Assembly: GCF_001908725.1 (NCBI RefSeq)
Contig: NZ_CP018725.1
Span: 3,286,001 to 3,350,000 of the forward strand
DNA: 64,000 bases
Direction of reading: 5' to 3'
Origin: Xanthomonas vesicatoria ATCC 35937
Lineage (GTDB): Bacteria > Pseudomonadota > Gammaproteobacteria > Xanthomonadales > Xanthomonadaceae
This document shows, piece by piece, positions 1 to 8,632 of the stretch. A program made the translations under genes and the position numbers. Within the stretch, counting starts at the first letter, position 1, and the number at the start of each line of letters is the position of its first letter. The notes below the pieces were generated by a model, which did not search any database, had not been told where the DNA came from, and worked only from the letters and a program-made list of their open reading frames with translations.

Positions 1-273
1 CTCCAGGCAGGGAGCGCCTTGCAGTGCAGGATGGTGTAGCTGCCTGCACCCACCTCGTGCGCCTGCGCTGTGGCAATCGACTGCGCGCGGGAGGCCACCG
101 ATCAGTGCTGCGGGAGCGCATGCAGGACATCATGCGTTGCCGCCCTGCATGCGCACCGAACGGCGCACACAGCGGCGACGATGCAGGGATGGATGGCGCG
201 CCACGCTGCGTACCATCGGTGGACGCAACCCAGTCACCAGCCAGCGCGATGCCACTGTGCGCACATGTAGCGC
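1..273. other. Left-edge stretch without a recognised gene
   Basis: No open frame here has convincing coding character or a recognisable domain. It is the region downstream of vanB, cut by the window edge. Confidence 0.4.
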
Positions 274-1233
274 TCAAAGGTCCAGCACCAGCCGCCGTGA
301 GCGGCTACGCGAGCAGCACACGGTGATCTGCCGATTGGCCGCGCGTTCGGCGTCGCTGAGCACGCTGTCGCGGTGATCCGGCGTCCCGGCGACCACGCCG
401 GTCAGGCAGGCGCCGCACATGCCTTGTTCGCACGACAGCGGCACCTCGATGCCGGCATCCAACAAGGCGTTGGCGATACTGCAATCGGCCGGTACCTGCA
501 CCACGCGCCCACTGGCGGCCAGCTCCACTTCGAAGGCGCTGTCGGCGTCATGCGCGCCGCCGGTATCGGCCGCGGCGAAGTGTTCGCGATGCAGCTGCGC
601 CGCTGTCCAGCCATGCGTCCTGGCAAGTTGGGTGAAGTGGTCCATGAACGCGGCCGGCCCGCACAGATACAGCTGATCGTGCGCACCCGCCTGCACGAGC
701 GCGTCGGGCACATGCACGCGCGGGCTTTGCCCGCCATCGCTCAGATGCACGTGCGCCTGCCCATGGGTGAAGCCTTGTTGCAACCGCTGCACGAAAGCCA
801 CATCGGCATGCCGGCGCGCGTAGTAATGCAGGACGAACGGCTCGCCACGCGCTTCCAGTGCCTCGGCCATCGACAGCAGCGGGGTGATGCCGATGCCGGC
901 GGCCAGCAGCACATGCCGTTCGCCCGGATGCAGCGGGAACAGATTGCGTGGGCTGGAAATCTGCAGGCGGTCGCCGGTGCTGAGCTGCTCGCACAGGTGC
1001 CGCGAGCCGCCGCGCGAGGCATCGGCCAATTTGACGCACAGCAAATAGTGATCGCGCACATGCGGTGCGCTGGCGATCGAATACTGGCGAATCAACCCAT
1101 CCGGCAGGTGCAGGTCCACATGCGCGCCGGCCTCGAAGGCCGGCAATTGCGCGCCGACCGGTTCCAGCCGGATGGCGCGCTGGCGATGGCCTTGATCGAC
1201 GACGTCGGCGACACGCACTTCGTGCAGGCTCAT
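274..1233 (-). CDS. vanB: Vanillate O-demethylase, oxidoreductase subunit VanB
   Basis: Reductase of the two-component vanillate demethylase: it passes electrons from NAD(P)H through flavin and a [2Fe-2S] cluster to VanA. The 319-residue protein has the class IA (phthalate dioxygenase reductase) order: an N-terminal FAD/FMN barrel with RQYSIAS (the flavin-binding RxYS type), an NAD-binding middle with LLAAGIGITPLLSM, and a C-terminal plant-type ferredoxin with CEQGMCGAC and a final Cys near residue 305. I chose the ATG at 1233 because AAGGAG lies about 7 nt upstream; a TTG at 1254 would overlap vanA by 4 nt. It sits directly downstream of vanA on the same strand, so the two are very probably one operon. 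Substrate specificity is inferred from the pairing. Confidence 0.9.
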   Translation of the reverse strand: MSLHEVRVADVVDQGHRQRAIRLEPVGAQLPAFEAGAHVDLHLPDGLIRQYSIASAPHVRDHYLLCVKLADASRGGSRHLCEQLSTGDRLQISSPRNLFPLHPGERHVLLAAGIGITPLLSMAEALEARGEPFVLHYYARRHADVAFVQRLQQGFTHGQAHVHLSDGGQSPRVHVPDALVQAGAHDQLYLCGPAAFMDHFTQLARTHGWTAAQLHREHFAAADTGGAHDADSAFEVELAASGRVVQVPADCSIANALLDAGIEVPLSCEQGMCGACLTGVVAGTPDHRDSVLSDAERAANRQITVCCSRSRSRRLVLDL

Positions 1234-1250
1234 GGCACGCTCCTTGGCGG

Positions 1251-2303
1251 TCAACGCAGGAAGAAGTCGCTATAGCCCTGGTTGCGCAGGCCACGGCGAT
1301 AGGCGATCGAACTGCGGTCGGCCGGGATATGCACCTCCAGCAGCGGGTCCAGCGGCAGGTATTCGGGGCGCTGCGCTTCGACCATGGCGCGGTCTTCCTC
1401 GAACACGCGCAGGTTGAAGGCATGCACGTCTTCCACCGGCAGATGGGTGTCGAAGTTGCGCGCGATCGGCACCAGCAGCCGGGTCTTGTGCTTGGAGACC
1501 GGGCTTGCGGCATTCATGATCACCAGCCGCTTGCCCGGCACCGGGAAGTGGATGGTGAGGGTGGCGGTGAACGGCAGATGCACTTCGAAATGGCGCAGCC
1601 ACTGGAAGCTGGGGTCCACGTCCGGCAGCGGCATGTCCACCGAATAGTTGGCCACGCTGCTGAGGTAATCGGCGTTGAACCCGGTGGGCGTTTCGGTGGT
1701 GGTGTAGGCCGGCACCTCGCGCTTGTCCGGCTGGGCGAACGTGGCGGTGTGCACGAAGGCAAAATGCGCCACGTCGATGAAGCCTTCCAGCTGCCGCGCG
1801 GCGCTGCCGCCGATGTCGAAGGCCGGGCACACGATCTGCTGAAAGCCATCCTCGTCCCAGCCCGGCATCGGCGGGATCTGCACCTCGGCCTCGCTCACAT
1901 CGGCCGGTTTGGCCAAGCACACCCAGATCAGGCCGTAGCGCTCGGCCACCGCGTAGGTGTGCAGTCGCATCTTGGCCGGGATGTTCTGAGTCGGACTGGC
2001 CGGAATGTGATTGCAACGCCCGCCCGCGCCGAAGCGCAGGCCGTGGTACGCGCACACCACGCCGCCGCCATCGGCGGTGCCCATGCTCAGCGGTACCCCG
2101 CGGTGCGGGCAGACATCGCGCGCGGCCACCAGTTCCTCGCCCAGCCGGTACAGCACCAGTGGCTCGTCCAGCAGGGTGGCCTTGAACGGTGCCTGCCCCA
2201 CCTCGCTGCTCAGCGCCACCGCGTGCCAATGCTGGGCCAGGCGCTGCCAGTCGGCGGCCTCGAAGGTGCAGTGCAGGGGCAGGGCGGGGACAGCGACATC
2301 CAT
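1251..2303 (-). CDS. vanA: Vanillate O-demethylase, oxygenase subunit VanA
   Basis: Rieske non-haem iron oxygenase that removes the O-methyl group of vanillate to give protocatechuate and formaldehyde. It is 350 residues, the normal size for VanA. The Rieske cluster ligands are visible as C65-x-H67 (CPHRG) and C84-x2-H87 (CAYHG). A mononuclear-iron motif follows in the catalytic half (GFIDVAHFAFVH). I took the ATG at 2303, which gives the usual VanA N-terminus; the open frame continues upstream but overlaps the divergent regulator. The stop lies 18 nt before the vanB ATG, so transcription and translation are likely coupled. Related aryl-methyl-ether demethylases (for example dicamba-type) cannot be excluded. 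Confidence 0.9.
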   Translation of the reverse strand: MDVAVPALPLHCTFEAADWQRLAQHWHAVALSSEVGQAPFKATLLDEPLVLYRLGEELVAARDVCPHRGVPLSMGTADGGGVVCAYHGLRFGAGGRCNHIPASPTQNIPAKMRLHTYAVAERYGLIWVCLAKPADVSEAEVQIPPMPGWDEDGFQQIVCPAFDIGGSAARQLEGFIDVAHFAFVHTATFAQPDKREVPAYTTTETPTGFNADYLSSVANYSVDMPLPDVDPSFQWLRHFEVHLPFTATLTIHFPVPGKRLVIMNAASPVSKHKTRLLVPIARNFDTHLPVEDVHAFNLRVFEEDRAMVEAQRPEYLPLDPLLEVHIPADRSSIAYRRGLRNQGYSDFFLR

Positions 2304-2394
2304 GGGGCGGTCTCTGGCGTAGGGCGGGAGCAGTGCCGGATTGACTCTAGGAAGCCGGGGGTGTGTGATCAAACATCGTTTTTCCGCCAAGCCA

Positions 2395-2409
2395 TTGCAA
2401 AAAATGCAA
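2395..2409. promoter_or_regulatory. LysR-type box between vanA and its divergent regulator
   Basis: TTGCA-N5-TGCAA is a perfect inverted repeat that contains the T-N11-A core typical of LysR-family binding sites. It lies about 20 nt upstream of the LysR gene start and about 90 nt upstream of vanA. The role is inferred from position and symmetry. Confidence 0.5.
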
Positions 2410-2429
2410 CGCCAACCGAGTCCCGCCCG

Positions 2430-3347
2430 ATGCTGACCTTCTCCCGCTTCACCCGTTACTTCATTGAAGTGGCCCGCTGCGGCAGTATCCGCAAGGCCTC
2501 GGAGGTGTTGCACGTGTCGGCCTCGGCGATCGACCGGCAGATCCTCAAGGTCGAGGAGGAACTGGGCGCGCAGCTGTTCGAGCGCCTGCCCGGCCGGCTG
2601 CGGCTGACCGCCGCCGGCGAGTTGCTGCTGGTGGATGTGCGCGGCTGGGAGAAGGCCTATGCGCGCACGCTGGAGCGCTTCGACGAGCTCAAGGGGCTGC
2701 GCCGGGGGCATGTGGAGATCGCCATGATCGACGCCCTCAGCGAAGGTGTGGTGCCGGCGGCGGTGGCCGCGCTGGTGCAGGAATACCCCGGCATCACCTT
2801 CAACCTGTCCACCGCGCGCAACCAGCGGGTGATGGAAATGGTGACTTCCGCCGACGTGGACATCGGCCTGCTGCTGGACCCGGTGAGCAGCGTGGACCTG
2901 GAGGTACGCGCATTTGCCGACATCCCGTTGGGGATCGCGATGCCGGTTGGCCACCCGTTGAGCACCCGCACCGAGCTACAGCTGAGCGAGACGCTGGAAC
3001 ACCGGTTGCTGCTGCCGGCCGCGCCGTTGATCGTGGGCGAGCACGCCAAGGTGCTGTACCAGCGCCAGCACATCGACGTGAAGCGACTGACCCATTGCAA
3101 TGATGTGCGCACCTTGCGCGGCCTGGTGCGCGCCGGTGCCGGCGTGGGGCTGATGTCGTGGCTGGATGCTGCGCCCGACGTGGCCGATGGGCGATTGGCC
3201 TTCGTGCCGTTTCGCCAGCACCTGACCAAGCCGATGACGCTGGCGCTGTGCGTGGCCCCGCAACGCCAGCTCTCGCGCTCGGCGCAGCTGGCGATCCAGG
3301 CGCTGGCGGCGAAGATCGATGCAATGGCGGTGCCGGTGGTGGGTTGA
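2430..3347 (+). CDS. LysR-family regulator, probable regulator of vanAB
   Basis: 305-residue LysR-type regulator. The N-terminal winged HTH (residues about 3-60) shows FTRYFIEVARCGSIRKASEV, then SASAIDRQI and LGAQLFER. The rest is a LysR substrate-binding domain. It is transcribed away from vanA across a 126-bp gap that holds a T-N11-A palindrome, the usual arrangement for a LysR activator and its target. Vanillate operons in Pseudomonas are often controlled by GntR-type VanR, so a LysR gene here is a different solution. The effector is unknown. The frame is open far upstream, but the ATG at 2430 gives the canonical LysR N-terminus. Confidence 0.85.
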   Translation: MLTFSRFTRYFIEVARCGSIRKASEVLHVSASAIDRQILKVEEELGAQLFERLPGRLRLTAAGELLLVDVRGWEKAYARTLERFDELKGLRRGHVEIAMIDALSEGVVPAAVAALVQEYPGITFNLSTARNQRVMEMVTSADVDIGLLLDPVSSVDLEVRAFADIPLGIAMPVGHPLSTRTELQLSETLEHRLLLPAAPLIVGEHAKVLYQRQHIDVKRLTHCNDVRTLRGLVRAGAGVGLMSWLDAAPDVADGRLAFVPFRQHLTKPMTLALCVAPQRQLSRSAQLAIQALAAKIDAMAVPVVG

Positions 3348-3708
3348 GTGTGTTGCGCAAGCGGCCCTCACCCATCAGTGGCCCTCACCCCCAACCCCTC
3401 TCCCGCAGGCGGAAGAGGGAAGCAGCACGCGGTCGCTGCCGGTCGATACGGTAAACGCGCCGCAGACGGCACGCAGGTGCTGCAATGCGCGTGCAGGCGA
3501 CGCGGATTGCGAGCAGACACTGCAATGTGCATACAGGTAACGCCGATAGCGTGCAGATACTGCAATGCGCGTGCAGATATCGCCGATCGCACGCGGCTGC
3601 CGCAGTGGGTGTTCCTTCTCCCGCGTGCGGGAGAAGGTGCCCGCAGGGCGGATGAGGCAACGTCCACCCGGTACAATCGCATCTGCTCTTTCAGGCCACA
3701 CCCGCACC
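3348..3708. repeat. Intergenic repeats, including a 40-bp tandem triplet
   Basis: Three tandem 40-bp units start at 3480, 3520 and 3560, each beginning CTGCAATG followed by a GCGTGCAG-like stretch. A weaker partial unit precedes them. The triplet is flanked by two dispersed palindromic elements: CTCTCCCGCAGGCGGAAGAG near 3396 and TTCTCCCGCGTGCGGGAGAA near 3616. The second is followed by GGTGCCCGCAGGGCGGATGA; such sequences are common between Xanthomonas genes. No gene is seen. Confidence 0.7.
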
Positions 3709-4515
3709 ATGCAGTTGATCGATATCGGCGCCAACCTCACCCATGATTCCTTTGATCGCGACCGCGACGCCGTGCTGCAACGCGCACGCGAGGCGGGCGT
3801 GGCGCAGCTGGTGATCACCGGCGCCAGCCGCGAGCATTCGCCGTTGGCCTTGCAACTGGCGCAGCAACATCCCGGATTCCTGTACGCCACCGCCGGCGTA
3901 CACCCGCATCACGCCGTGGAATTCACCGCTGAATGCGAGGCCGAAATGCGCACCTTGCAGGCGCATCCGCAGGTGGTGGCGGTGGGCGAATGCGGGCTGG
4001 ATTATTTCCGCGATTTTGCGCCGCGCCCGGCACAGCACAAAGCCTTCGAGCGTCAGCTGCAACTGGCCGCCGACAATGGCAAGCCGCTGTTCCTGCATCA
4101 GCGCGATGCGCACGAGGACTTCCTGTCCATCATGCGCAGCTTCGACGGCAAGCTGGGTGCGGCCGTGGTGCATTGCTTCACCGGCACGCGCGAAGAACTG
4201 TTCGCCTATCTGGACCGCGACTACTACATCGGCATCACCGGCTGGTTGTGCGACGAACGCCGCGGCGCGCATCTGCGCGAGCTGGTGCGCAATATCCCGG
4301 CCAACCGGTTGATGATCGAAACCGATGCGCCCTACCTGCTGCCGCGCACGCTCAAGCCGATGCCCAAGGACCGCCGCAACGAGCCGATGTTCCTGTCGCA
4401 TATCGTGGAAGAACTGGCGCGCGATCGTGGCGAAGCGGTTGCGCTGACCGCGGCCAACAGCACCGCTGCAGCGCGTGCGTTTTTCCGGTTGCCGGCACCT
4501 GCCGCCGCTGCATGA
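3709..4515 (+). CDS. tatD: TatD-family metal-dependent hydrolase / 3'-5' exonuclease
   Basis: 268-residue TIM-barrel metal-dependent deoxyribonuclease of the TatD proper subgroup. The sequence follows E. coli TatD along its length: MQLIDIGANLTHDSF at the start, TAGVHPHHAVE, VAVGECGLDYFRDF, HCFTGTREEL, GITGWLCDERRG and IETDAPYLLPR. These include the conserved Glu (GECGLD), His (HCFTG) and Asp (ETDAPYL) metal ligands. TatD acts in the cytosol in DNA repair and degradation; it is not required for Tat export. The frame is open upstream but homology starts at this ATG. Confidence 0.9.
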   Translation: MQLIDIGANLTHDSFDRDRDAVLQRAREAGVAQLVITGASREHSPLALQLAQQHPGFLYATAGVHPHHAVEFTAECEAEMRTLQAHPQVVAVGECGLDYFRDFAPRPAQHKAFERQLQLAADNGKPLFLHQRDAHEDFLSIMRSFDGKLGAAVVHCFTGTREELFAYLDRDYYIGITGWLCDERRGAHLRELVRNIPANRLMIETDAPYLLPRTLKPMPKDRRNEPMFLSHIVEELARDRGEAVALTAANSTAAARAFFRLPAPAAAA

Positions 4516-4524
4516 GCCGTGGGC

Positions 4525-5223
4525 TCACGCGGCCAGCAATTCCCAGCCCTGCGCATCGCGCAGGCGCAAGCCGGGTTGTGGTGCGTCCACGCTGATGCGC
4601 AAGCCGTCGGCCCACGGCAGCTGGCGTTGTTGCGGGAACCAACGCCGGCGCTGATCCACCACGATCAACAAGCCTTGATCGTCGCCGAGCGCGACAAAGC
4701 CTTCCACGGCCGGCGCAAACGGCTTCACGCCAAAATGATGGGCCACGCTGCTGGTCACCGCGGCGACGTGATTGCTGGGCAAGCCGATCTCGCTCAGACA
4801 CAGCAATTCCTCGCCGTGGAACTCGCCTTCGCCGGTGGCGACATCCTGCAGCGCATCGCGCGCGATCAGCTCCAGCACCGCACCATCGGGACCTGCAAAA
4901 TACACCGATTGCGATTGCCATACCCCCTCCAGCGCAAACCGTTGGCGGCCTTGCGGATCGGCAAGTAGCGTGGTGCGCGCACCGATCCATTGTGCTGCGG
5001 CCTCGAAGCGCGCCGGCGCGACATTGAAGGCCAGGTGCACACTGCCGACCGGATGCTGTGCCTGCACGCAGTCCAGCGTGGTCCAGCCGATGTGCACGAT
5101 ATTACCCTGCAACGGAAGCTGCAGCACATCGCGATAAAAACGCCGGGTCAGTGCGGGGTCCAGGCAGGGCAGCAAGAGATGACGTAGATGCATGGCACTC
5201 AGATCGATGGGAGAGGCCTGCAT
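4525..5223 (-). CDS. VOC-family (glyoxalase/dioxygenase fold) protein
   Basis: 232 residues with two betaalphabetabetabeta modules of the vicinal-oxygen-chelate superfamily. The first half starts at HLRHLLLPCLDPALTRRFYRDVLQLP and ends with SVYFAGPDGAVLELI; the second half contains EIGLPSNHVAA and a GLRISVDAPQ strand. It is convergent with tatD (stops 10 bp apart). No flanking gene indicates a substrate, and metal-dependent lyase, dioxygenase or binding roles are all possible. An internal ATG at 5193 (MHLRHLLLP) is closer to the domain edge and could be the real start; neither start has a strong ribosome-binding site. Confidence 0.75.
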   Translation of the reverse strand: MQASPIDLSAMHLRHLLLPCLDPALTRRFYRDVLQLPLQGNIVHIGWTTLDCVQAQHPVGSVHLAFNVAPARFEAAAQWIGARTTLLADPQGRQRFALEGVWQSQSVYFAGPDGAVLELIARDALQDVATGEGEFHGEELLCLSEIGLPSNHVAAVTSSVAHHFGVKPFAPAVEGFVALGDDQGLLIVVDQRRRWFPQQRQLPWADGLRISVDAPQPGLRLRDAQGWELLAA

Positions 5224-5563
5224 TGAACAATCTCAATCGCAGTTGAGGTCAAGCATTCGATGGGCCAGACATGATCACGCCCGGATTCCAAGCCGCAGCG
5301 ATCAGAAACGCTTTAATCGCTATGCACCTGGTCGATGCACGAGGCCTCGGCGCCCAATCCAGACGGGTGATCGAGCCCGATTGCGCAATGTGAAAGGTTC
5401 TCCGGCGACCGCTCCAAGCAAGATGGAGCGCAACGCCGATGGACGAAAATGCCGGGACGCAAGGGGTGTGGTGGGTTCGCTCGTGTAAACGCGTCTTCCA
5501 CGGCGGAATACGAGGGTCGCCGGAAATCATCTATTTTTCTCAAAGTCATTGCGGAGAATTGAG
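5224..5563. other. Leader region of the candidate effector gene
   Basis: No gene is supported in this 340-bp stretch. Its right half carries the PIP-box-like promoter listed separately. Composition drops in GC just before 5564 compared with neighbouring genes. Confidence 0.5.
5476..5537 (+). promoter_or_regulatory. PIP-box-like element with correctly spaced -10 hexamer
   Basis: TTCGC at 5476-5480, 15 bases, then TTCCA at 5496-5500: a PIP box (TTCGC-N15-TTCGC) with a perfect first half and two mismatches in the second. A TATTTT -10 hexamer lies 31 bases further on (5532-5537), within the 30-32 nt seen in HrpX-activated promoters. The ATG of the next gene follows 27 nt later. Motif and spacing are read directly; HrpX control is inferred. 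Confidence 0.55.
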
Positions 5564-6106
5564 ATGGGAAATTCCATAAAGCGTGCCTCTTCAGCACATA
5601 CACCCCCGCCACTGGAGATTCCTGGCGGCAGCTCGATCGTGTCCTCTAGTAGCGGCGGGAGCGTAGCGGCGGATCACCGGCTCGTAGCATTGCGTCGGCC
5701 CCCCGCATCTAGGCGATCCAGCCCGTCTGCTGCAGCCATACCCACGCCCAGAGAGCGGGTGGAGCGGATGCGGCAAAAGGAACGTGAACGGCTGGGCGAG
5801 CTGAGTGAGGACGCAACCTTGCTTATCGGTCGCTGGGGGGAACTGCAAAATTCCTTGTTGCAGAGAGGAGATGCGGAGCTGGCACGTAAATTTGAAGAAA
5901 AGAAGCCACGCCTGGAGGAGATTCAAAGGGAGTTGATTCGCGCGATGGATCCCAACGTCGCTGCCGATCCGAACTTCGAAAGATGGGAAAAGGAGCTGGA
6001 ACTCATGCAAATGCAGGCGGATACGCTTAAGCGGATGTTTCAAAATAAGGATCCCGGAGGCTTTGATTCAATACGCCCGGCATTGCTTGTCACCTTACTC
6101 AGATGA
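5564..6106 (+). CDS. Candidate HrpX-regulated type III effector (unknown family)
   Basis: 180 residues, family not recognised. Residues about 1-60 are rich in Ser, Pro and Ala and probably disordered (MGNSIKRASSAHTPPPLEIP, then a SSSSGG run and SRRSSPSAAA). This is the composition expected of a type III secretion signal. The remainder is charged and helical, with coiled-coil-like stretches (RMRQKERERLGELSE; FEEKKPRLEEIQRELI). I chose the ATG at 5564 because GGAG lies 7 nt upstream. The gene is preceded by a PIP-box/-10 pair, is lower in GC than its neighbours and stands alone between unrelated genes, all suggesting transfer. Gly2 does not meet the usual myristoylation consensus (Lys at position 6). 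A non-secreted small protein remains possible. Confidence 0.55.
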   Translation: MGNSIKRASSAHTPPPLEIPGGSSIVSSSSGGSVAADHRLVALRRPPASRRSSPSAAAIPTPRERVERMRQKERERLGELSEDATLLIGRWGELQNSLLQRGDAELARKFEEKKPRLEEIQRELIRAMDPNVAADPNFERWEKELELMQMQADTLKRMFQNKDPGGFDSIRPALLVTLLR

Positions 6107-6254
6107 ATCCCGTGTCCGAGGGTGAAGCTGACCAGGCCTGAAGGTGATCTGTTGCAGTTGACGTCAGGCACAGGCCAGGAGCCGTCACGTTTCTTCGAGC
6201 ACGACCTTGATCCTCGCTCCCCAGGCTGACGCAAGGTGCGCCCCAGGCCATCGC

Positions 6255-7142
6255 TCAAAGCAGTTCTGCCAGCGCCCACAGATGCCGCACCAGCGGTGCG
6301 GTATCCAGGGCGCCCGGCGATACCGCCAGGGCCAGCCTGGCCAGCGGCATCTGGCCTTCGATATCCAGGTAGCGCACGCCGGGTAACTGCAGCTGCGCGG
6401 TGGACGCCGGCACCACCGATACGCCCAGTTCGGCGGCGACCAGATTGACGATGGACGACATCTGCGGTGCCTCCTGGGTGATGCGCAAGGTCACGCCGGA
6501 TTGCCGGCAGGCGGCGAGGATCTCGTCGTACAGGCTGGAACCGAAGCTGCGCGGGAACAGGATGAACGGCTCGCCCGCCAGCGCCGCCAGCGGCGCGCTG
6601 TTGTGGGCGGCCAGGCGATGCGCGGTGGGCACGGCGATCTTCATCGGTTCGTCGGCAAAGCGCAGCAGTTGCAGGTCGGGCGGCGTGCTCAGGCCGTAGC
6701 GCACGAAGGCCGCATCCAGACGGCCATCGGCCAGGGCCAGCAGCAGTCCGGCGGTATTGGTTTCTTCCAGCAACAGCTCGACCTGCGGCCATTGCCGGCG
6801 AAAGTCGCGGATCAGGTGCGGCACCACCGGGTTGAACGCGGCCGAGGCGGTGAAGCCCAGGCGCAGCCGGCCGGATTCGCCACGCGCCACCCGCCGTGCG
6901 GTTTCCGCGGCGCGCTCCACGTCGGCGAGCACGCGGCGCACCTCGACCAGGAAGGCCTCGCCGGCTGGGGTCAGCTCGGCGCCGCTGTGGGTGCGCCGGA
7001 ACAACGGCGTGCCCAGCGTGCGCTCCAGCGCCTGGATCTGCTGGCTCAACGGCGGCTGGCCGATGCCGACGCGCGCGGCGGCGCGGGTGAAGTTGCCCTC
7101 CTCGGCAACCGCCAGGAAGTAGCGCAGGTGGCGAAGTTCCAA
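6255..7142 (-). CDS. LysR-family regulator of the adjacent MFS exporter
   Basis: 295-residue LysR regulator starting LELRHLRYFLAVAEEGNFTR, with GIGQPPLSQQIQALE in the recognition helix and LGTPLFRR. Its C-terminal part is a LysR substrate-binding domain (GRLRLGFTASAAF...). I place the start at the TTG at 7142, which gives the canonical N-terminus; ATGs at 7175 and 7178 would add 11 or 12 residues and have no better ribosome-binding site. It is divergent from an MFS transporter, its likely target. Confidence 0.8.
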   Translation of the reverse strand: MELRHLRYFLAVAEEGNFTRAAARVGIGQPPLSQQIQALERTLGTPLFRRTHSGAELTPAGEAFLVEVRRVLADVERAAETARRVARGESGRLRLGFTASAAFNPVVPHLIRDFRRQWPQVELLLEETNTAGLLLALADGRLDAAFVRYGLSTPPDLQLLRFADEPMKIAVPTAHRLAAHNSAPLAALAGEPFILFPRSFGSSLYDEILAACRQSGVTLRITQEAPQMSSIVNLVAAELGVSVVPASTAQLQLPGVRYLDIEGQMPLARLALAVSPGALDTAPLVRHLWALAELL

Positions 7143-7296
7143 GGTATCTGTTTCGCATATGGATGCTGCGACCATCATATATTGGACAGGGGGTGGGCCG
7201 GGGGGAATACTCGCCGTCCCACGTCTCGGTTGCGCCCCTGTGTCTTCCTCCGATTGCCGCCCGGGCGTTGTGCCCGTCGCCACGCTGTCCGCTGAC

Positions 7297-8508
7297 ATGC
7301 CGGCGGCCGGCCGCATTCGCCTGGCCTTGTTCCTGGCCGGCTTTGCCACCTTTTCGCTGCTGTACAGCGTGCAGCCGGCACTGCCGGAGTTCGCACGTGC
7401 CTTTGGCGTGGATGCAGCGGTTGCCTCGCTACCGCTGTCGCTGGCCACCGGCGGGCTGGCCGTGGCGATCTTCTGCGCCGGTGCGGTCTCGGAAAACCTG
7501 GGTCGACGCGGGTTGATGTTCGCTTCCATCGCGCTGGCCGCGGTGCTCAATCTCGTCGCGGCGTTTCTGCCGCACTGGGGCGCGCTGGTGGTGGTGCGCA
7601 CCCTGTCCGGCATCGCGTTGGGCGGGGTGCCGGCGGTGGCGATGGTGTACCTGGGCGAAGAGCTGCCGGCCAACAAGCTTGGCGCGGCCACCGGCCTGTA
7701 TGTGGCCGGCAACGCATTCGGCGGTATGAGCGGACGCATCATGATGAGCGTGCTGACCGATCACACCGATTGGCGCACCGCATTGGCGCTGTTGAGCGGG
7801 TTCGACCTGCTGTGTGCCGTGGCATTCGTGTGGCTGCTGCCGCCGTCGCGCCATTTCGTGCGCCGGCATGGGGTCAATCTGCAGTTCCACCTGCATGCCT
7901 GGGCCGGCCATCTGCGCGACCGTAACCTGCCGTGGTTGTTCGCGTTGCCGTTCCTGTTGATGGGCGTGTTCGTCAGCCTCTACAACTATGCCGGCTTTCG
8001 GCTGGGCGGGCCGGAATTCGGCTTGAGCCAGAGCCAGATCGGCATGATCTTCAGCGCCTATGTGTTCGGCATCGTCAGCTCGTCGGTGGCAGGGGCGACG
8101 TCGGATCGCTTCGGGCGCGGCCCGGTGGTCAGCACCGGCATCGTGCTATGCATCCTCGGCGTGGCATTGACCCTGGCGCATGTGCTGGCGCTGGTGGTGG
8201 CTGGCATCGTATTGCTGACGATCGGCTTTTTCATCGCGCATTCGGCGGCCAGCGCGTGGGTGAGCCGGCTTGGCGGCGCGCACCGCAGTCATGCCGCCTC
8301 GCTGTATCTGCTGGCCTATTACGCCGGCTCCAGCGTGATCGGCGCGCTTGGCGGCTGGTTCTGGCAGCATGGCGGTTGGGCCGGCTTGGTGGGTATGTGC
8401 CTGACCCTGCTGGCGCTGGCGTTTGCCGCCGCACATGTGTTGCGCCAACGTGCCGACGATGCACGCCCGTACGGCCGGTTTGCGCCGCATCCTGCGCGCG
8501 GCGAGTGA
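7297..8508 (+). CDS. MFS transporter, YnfM-type
   Basis: 403-residue major facilitator with about 12 hydrophobic segments. After MPAAGRIRLALFLAGFATFS come motifs typical of the YnfM-like drug/metabolite exporter branch: SVQPALPEFARAFGV, AGAVSENLGRRG (loop 2-3 signature) and GATSDRFGRGP in the second half. It sits in the inner membrane. The frame is open further upstream, but that extension overlaps the divergent LysR promoter, so I use the ATG at 7297. Substrate unknown; the divergent LysR gene probably responds to it. Confidence 0.8.
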   Translation: MPAAGRIRLALFLAGFATFSLLYSVQPALPEFARAFGVDAAVASLPLSLATGGLAVAIFCAGAVSENLGRRGLMFASIALAAVLNLVAAFLPHWGALVVVRTLSGIALGGVPAVAMVYLGEELPANKLGAATGLYVAGNAFGGMSGRIMMSVLTDHTDWRTALALLSGFDLLCAVAFVWLLPPSRHFVRRHGVNLQFHLHAWAGHLRDRNLPWLFALPFLLMGVFVSLYNYAGFRLGGPEFGLSQSQIGMIFSAYVFGIVSSSVAGATSDRFGRGPVVSTGIVLCILGVALTLAHVLALVVAGIVLLTIGFFIAHSAASAWVSRLGGAHRSHAASLYLLAYYAGSSVIGALGGWFWQHGGWAGLVGMCLTLLALAFAAAHVLRQRADDARPYGRFAPHPARGE

Positions 8509-8632
8509 GGCCGATCGACCAGATTCGATCTCGCGTTCAATCAACTGCAGACGCACCCGAGACGCGCAGCGCCGGCTGGCCGACGCGCACCCCGGCATGC
8601 CGATGGCGACAGAGGAATCTCGCCATCGGTAG

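Noticed and set aside
373..1275. Long plus-strand open frame opposite vanB
   Set aside because: High-GC antisense frame to a clear reductase gene; no domain and no ribosome-binding site.
5564..5593. N-myristoylation of the candidate effector
   Set aside because: Gly2 is present, but Lys occupies the position that normally needs a small residue.
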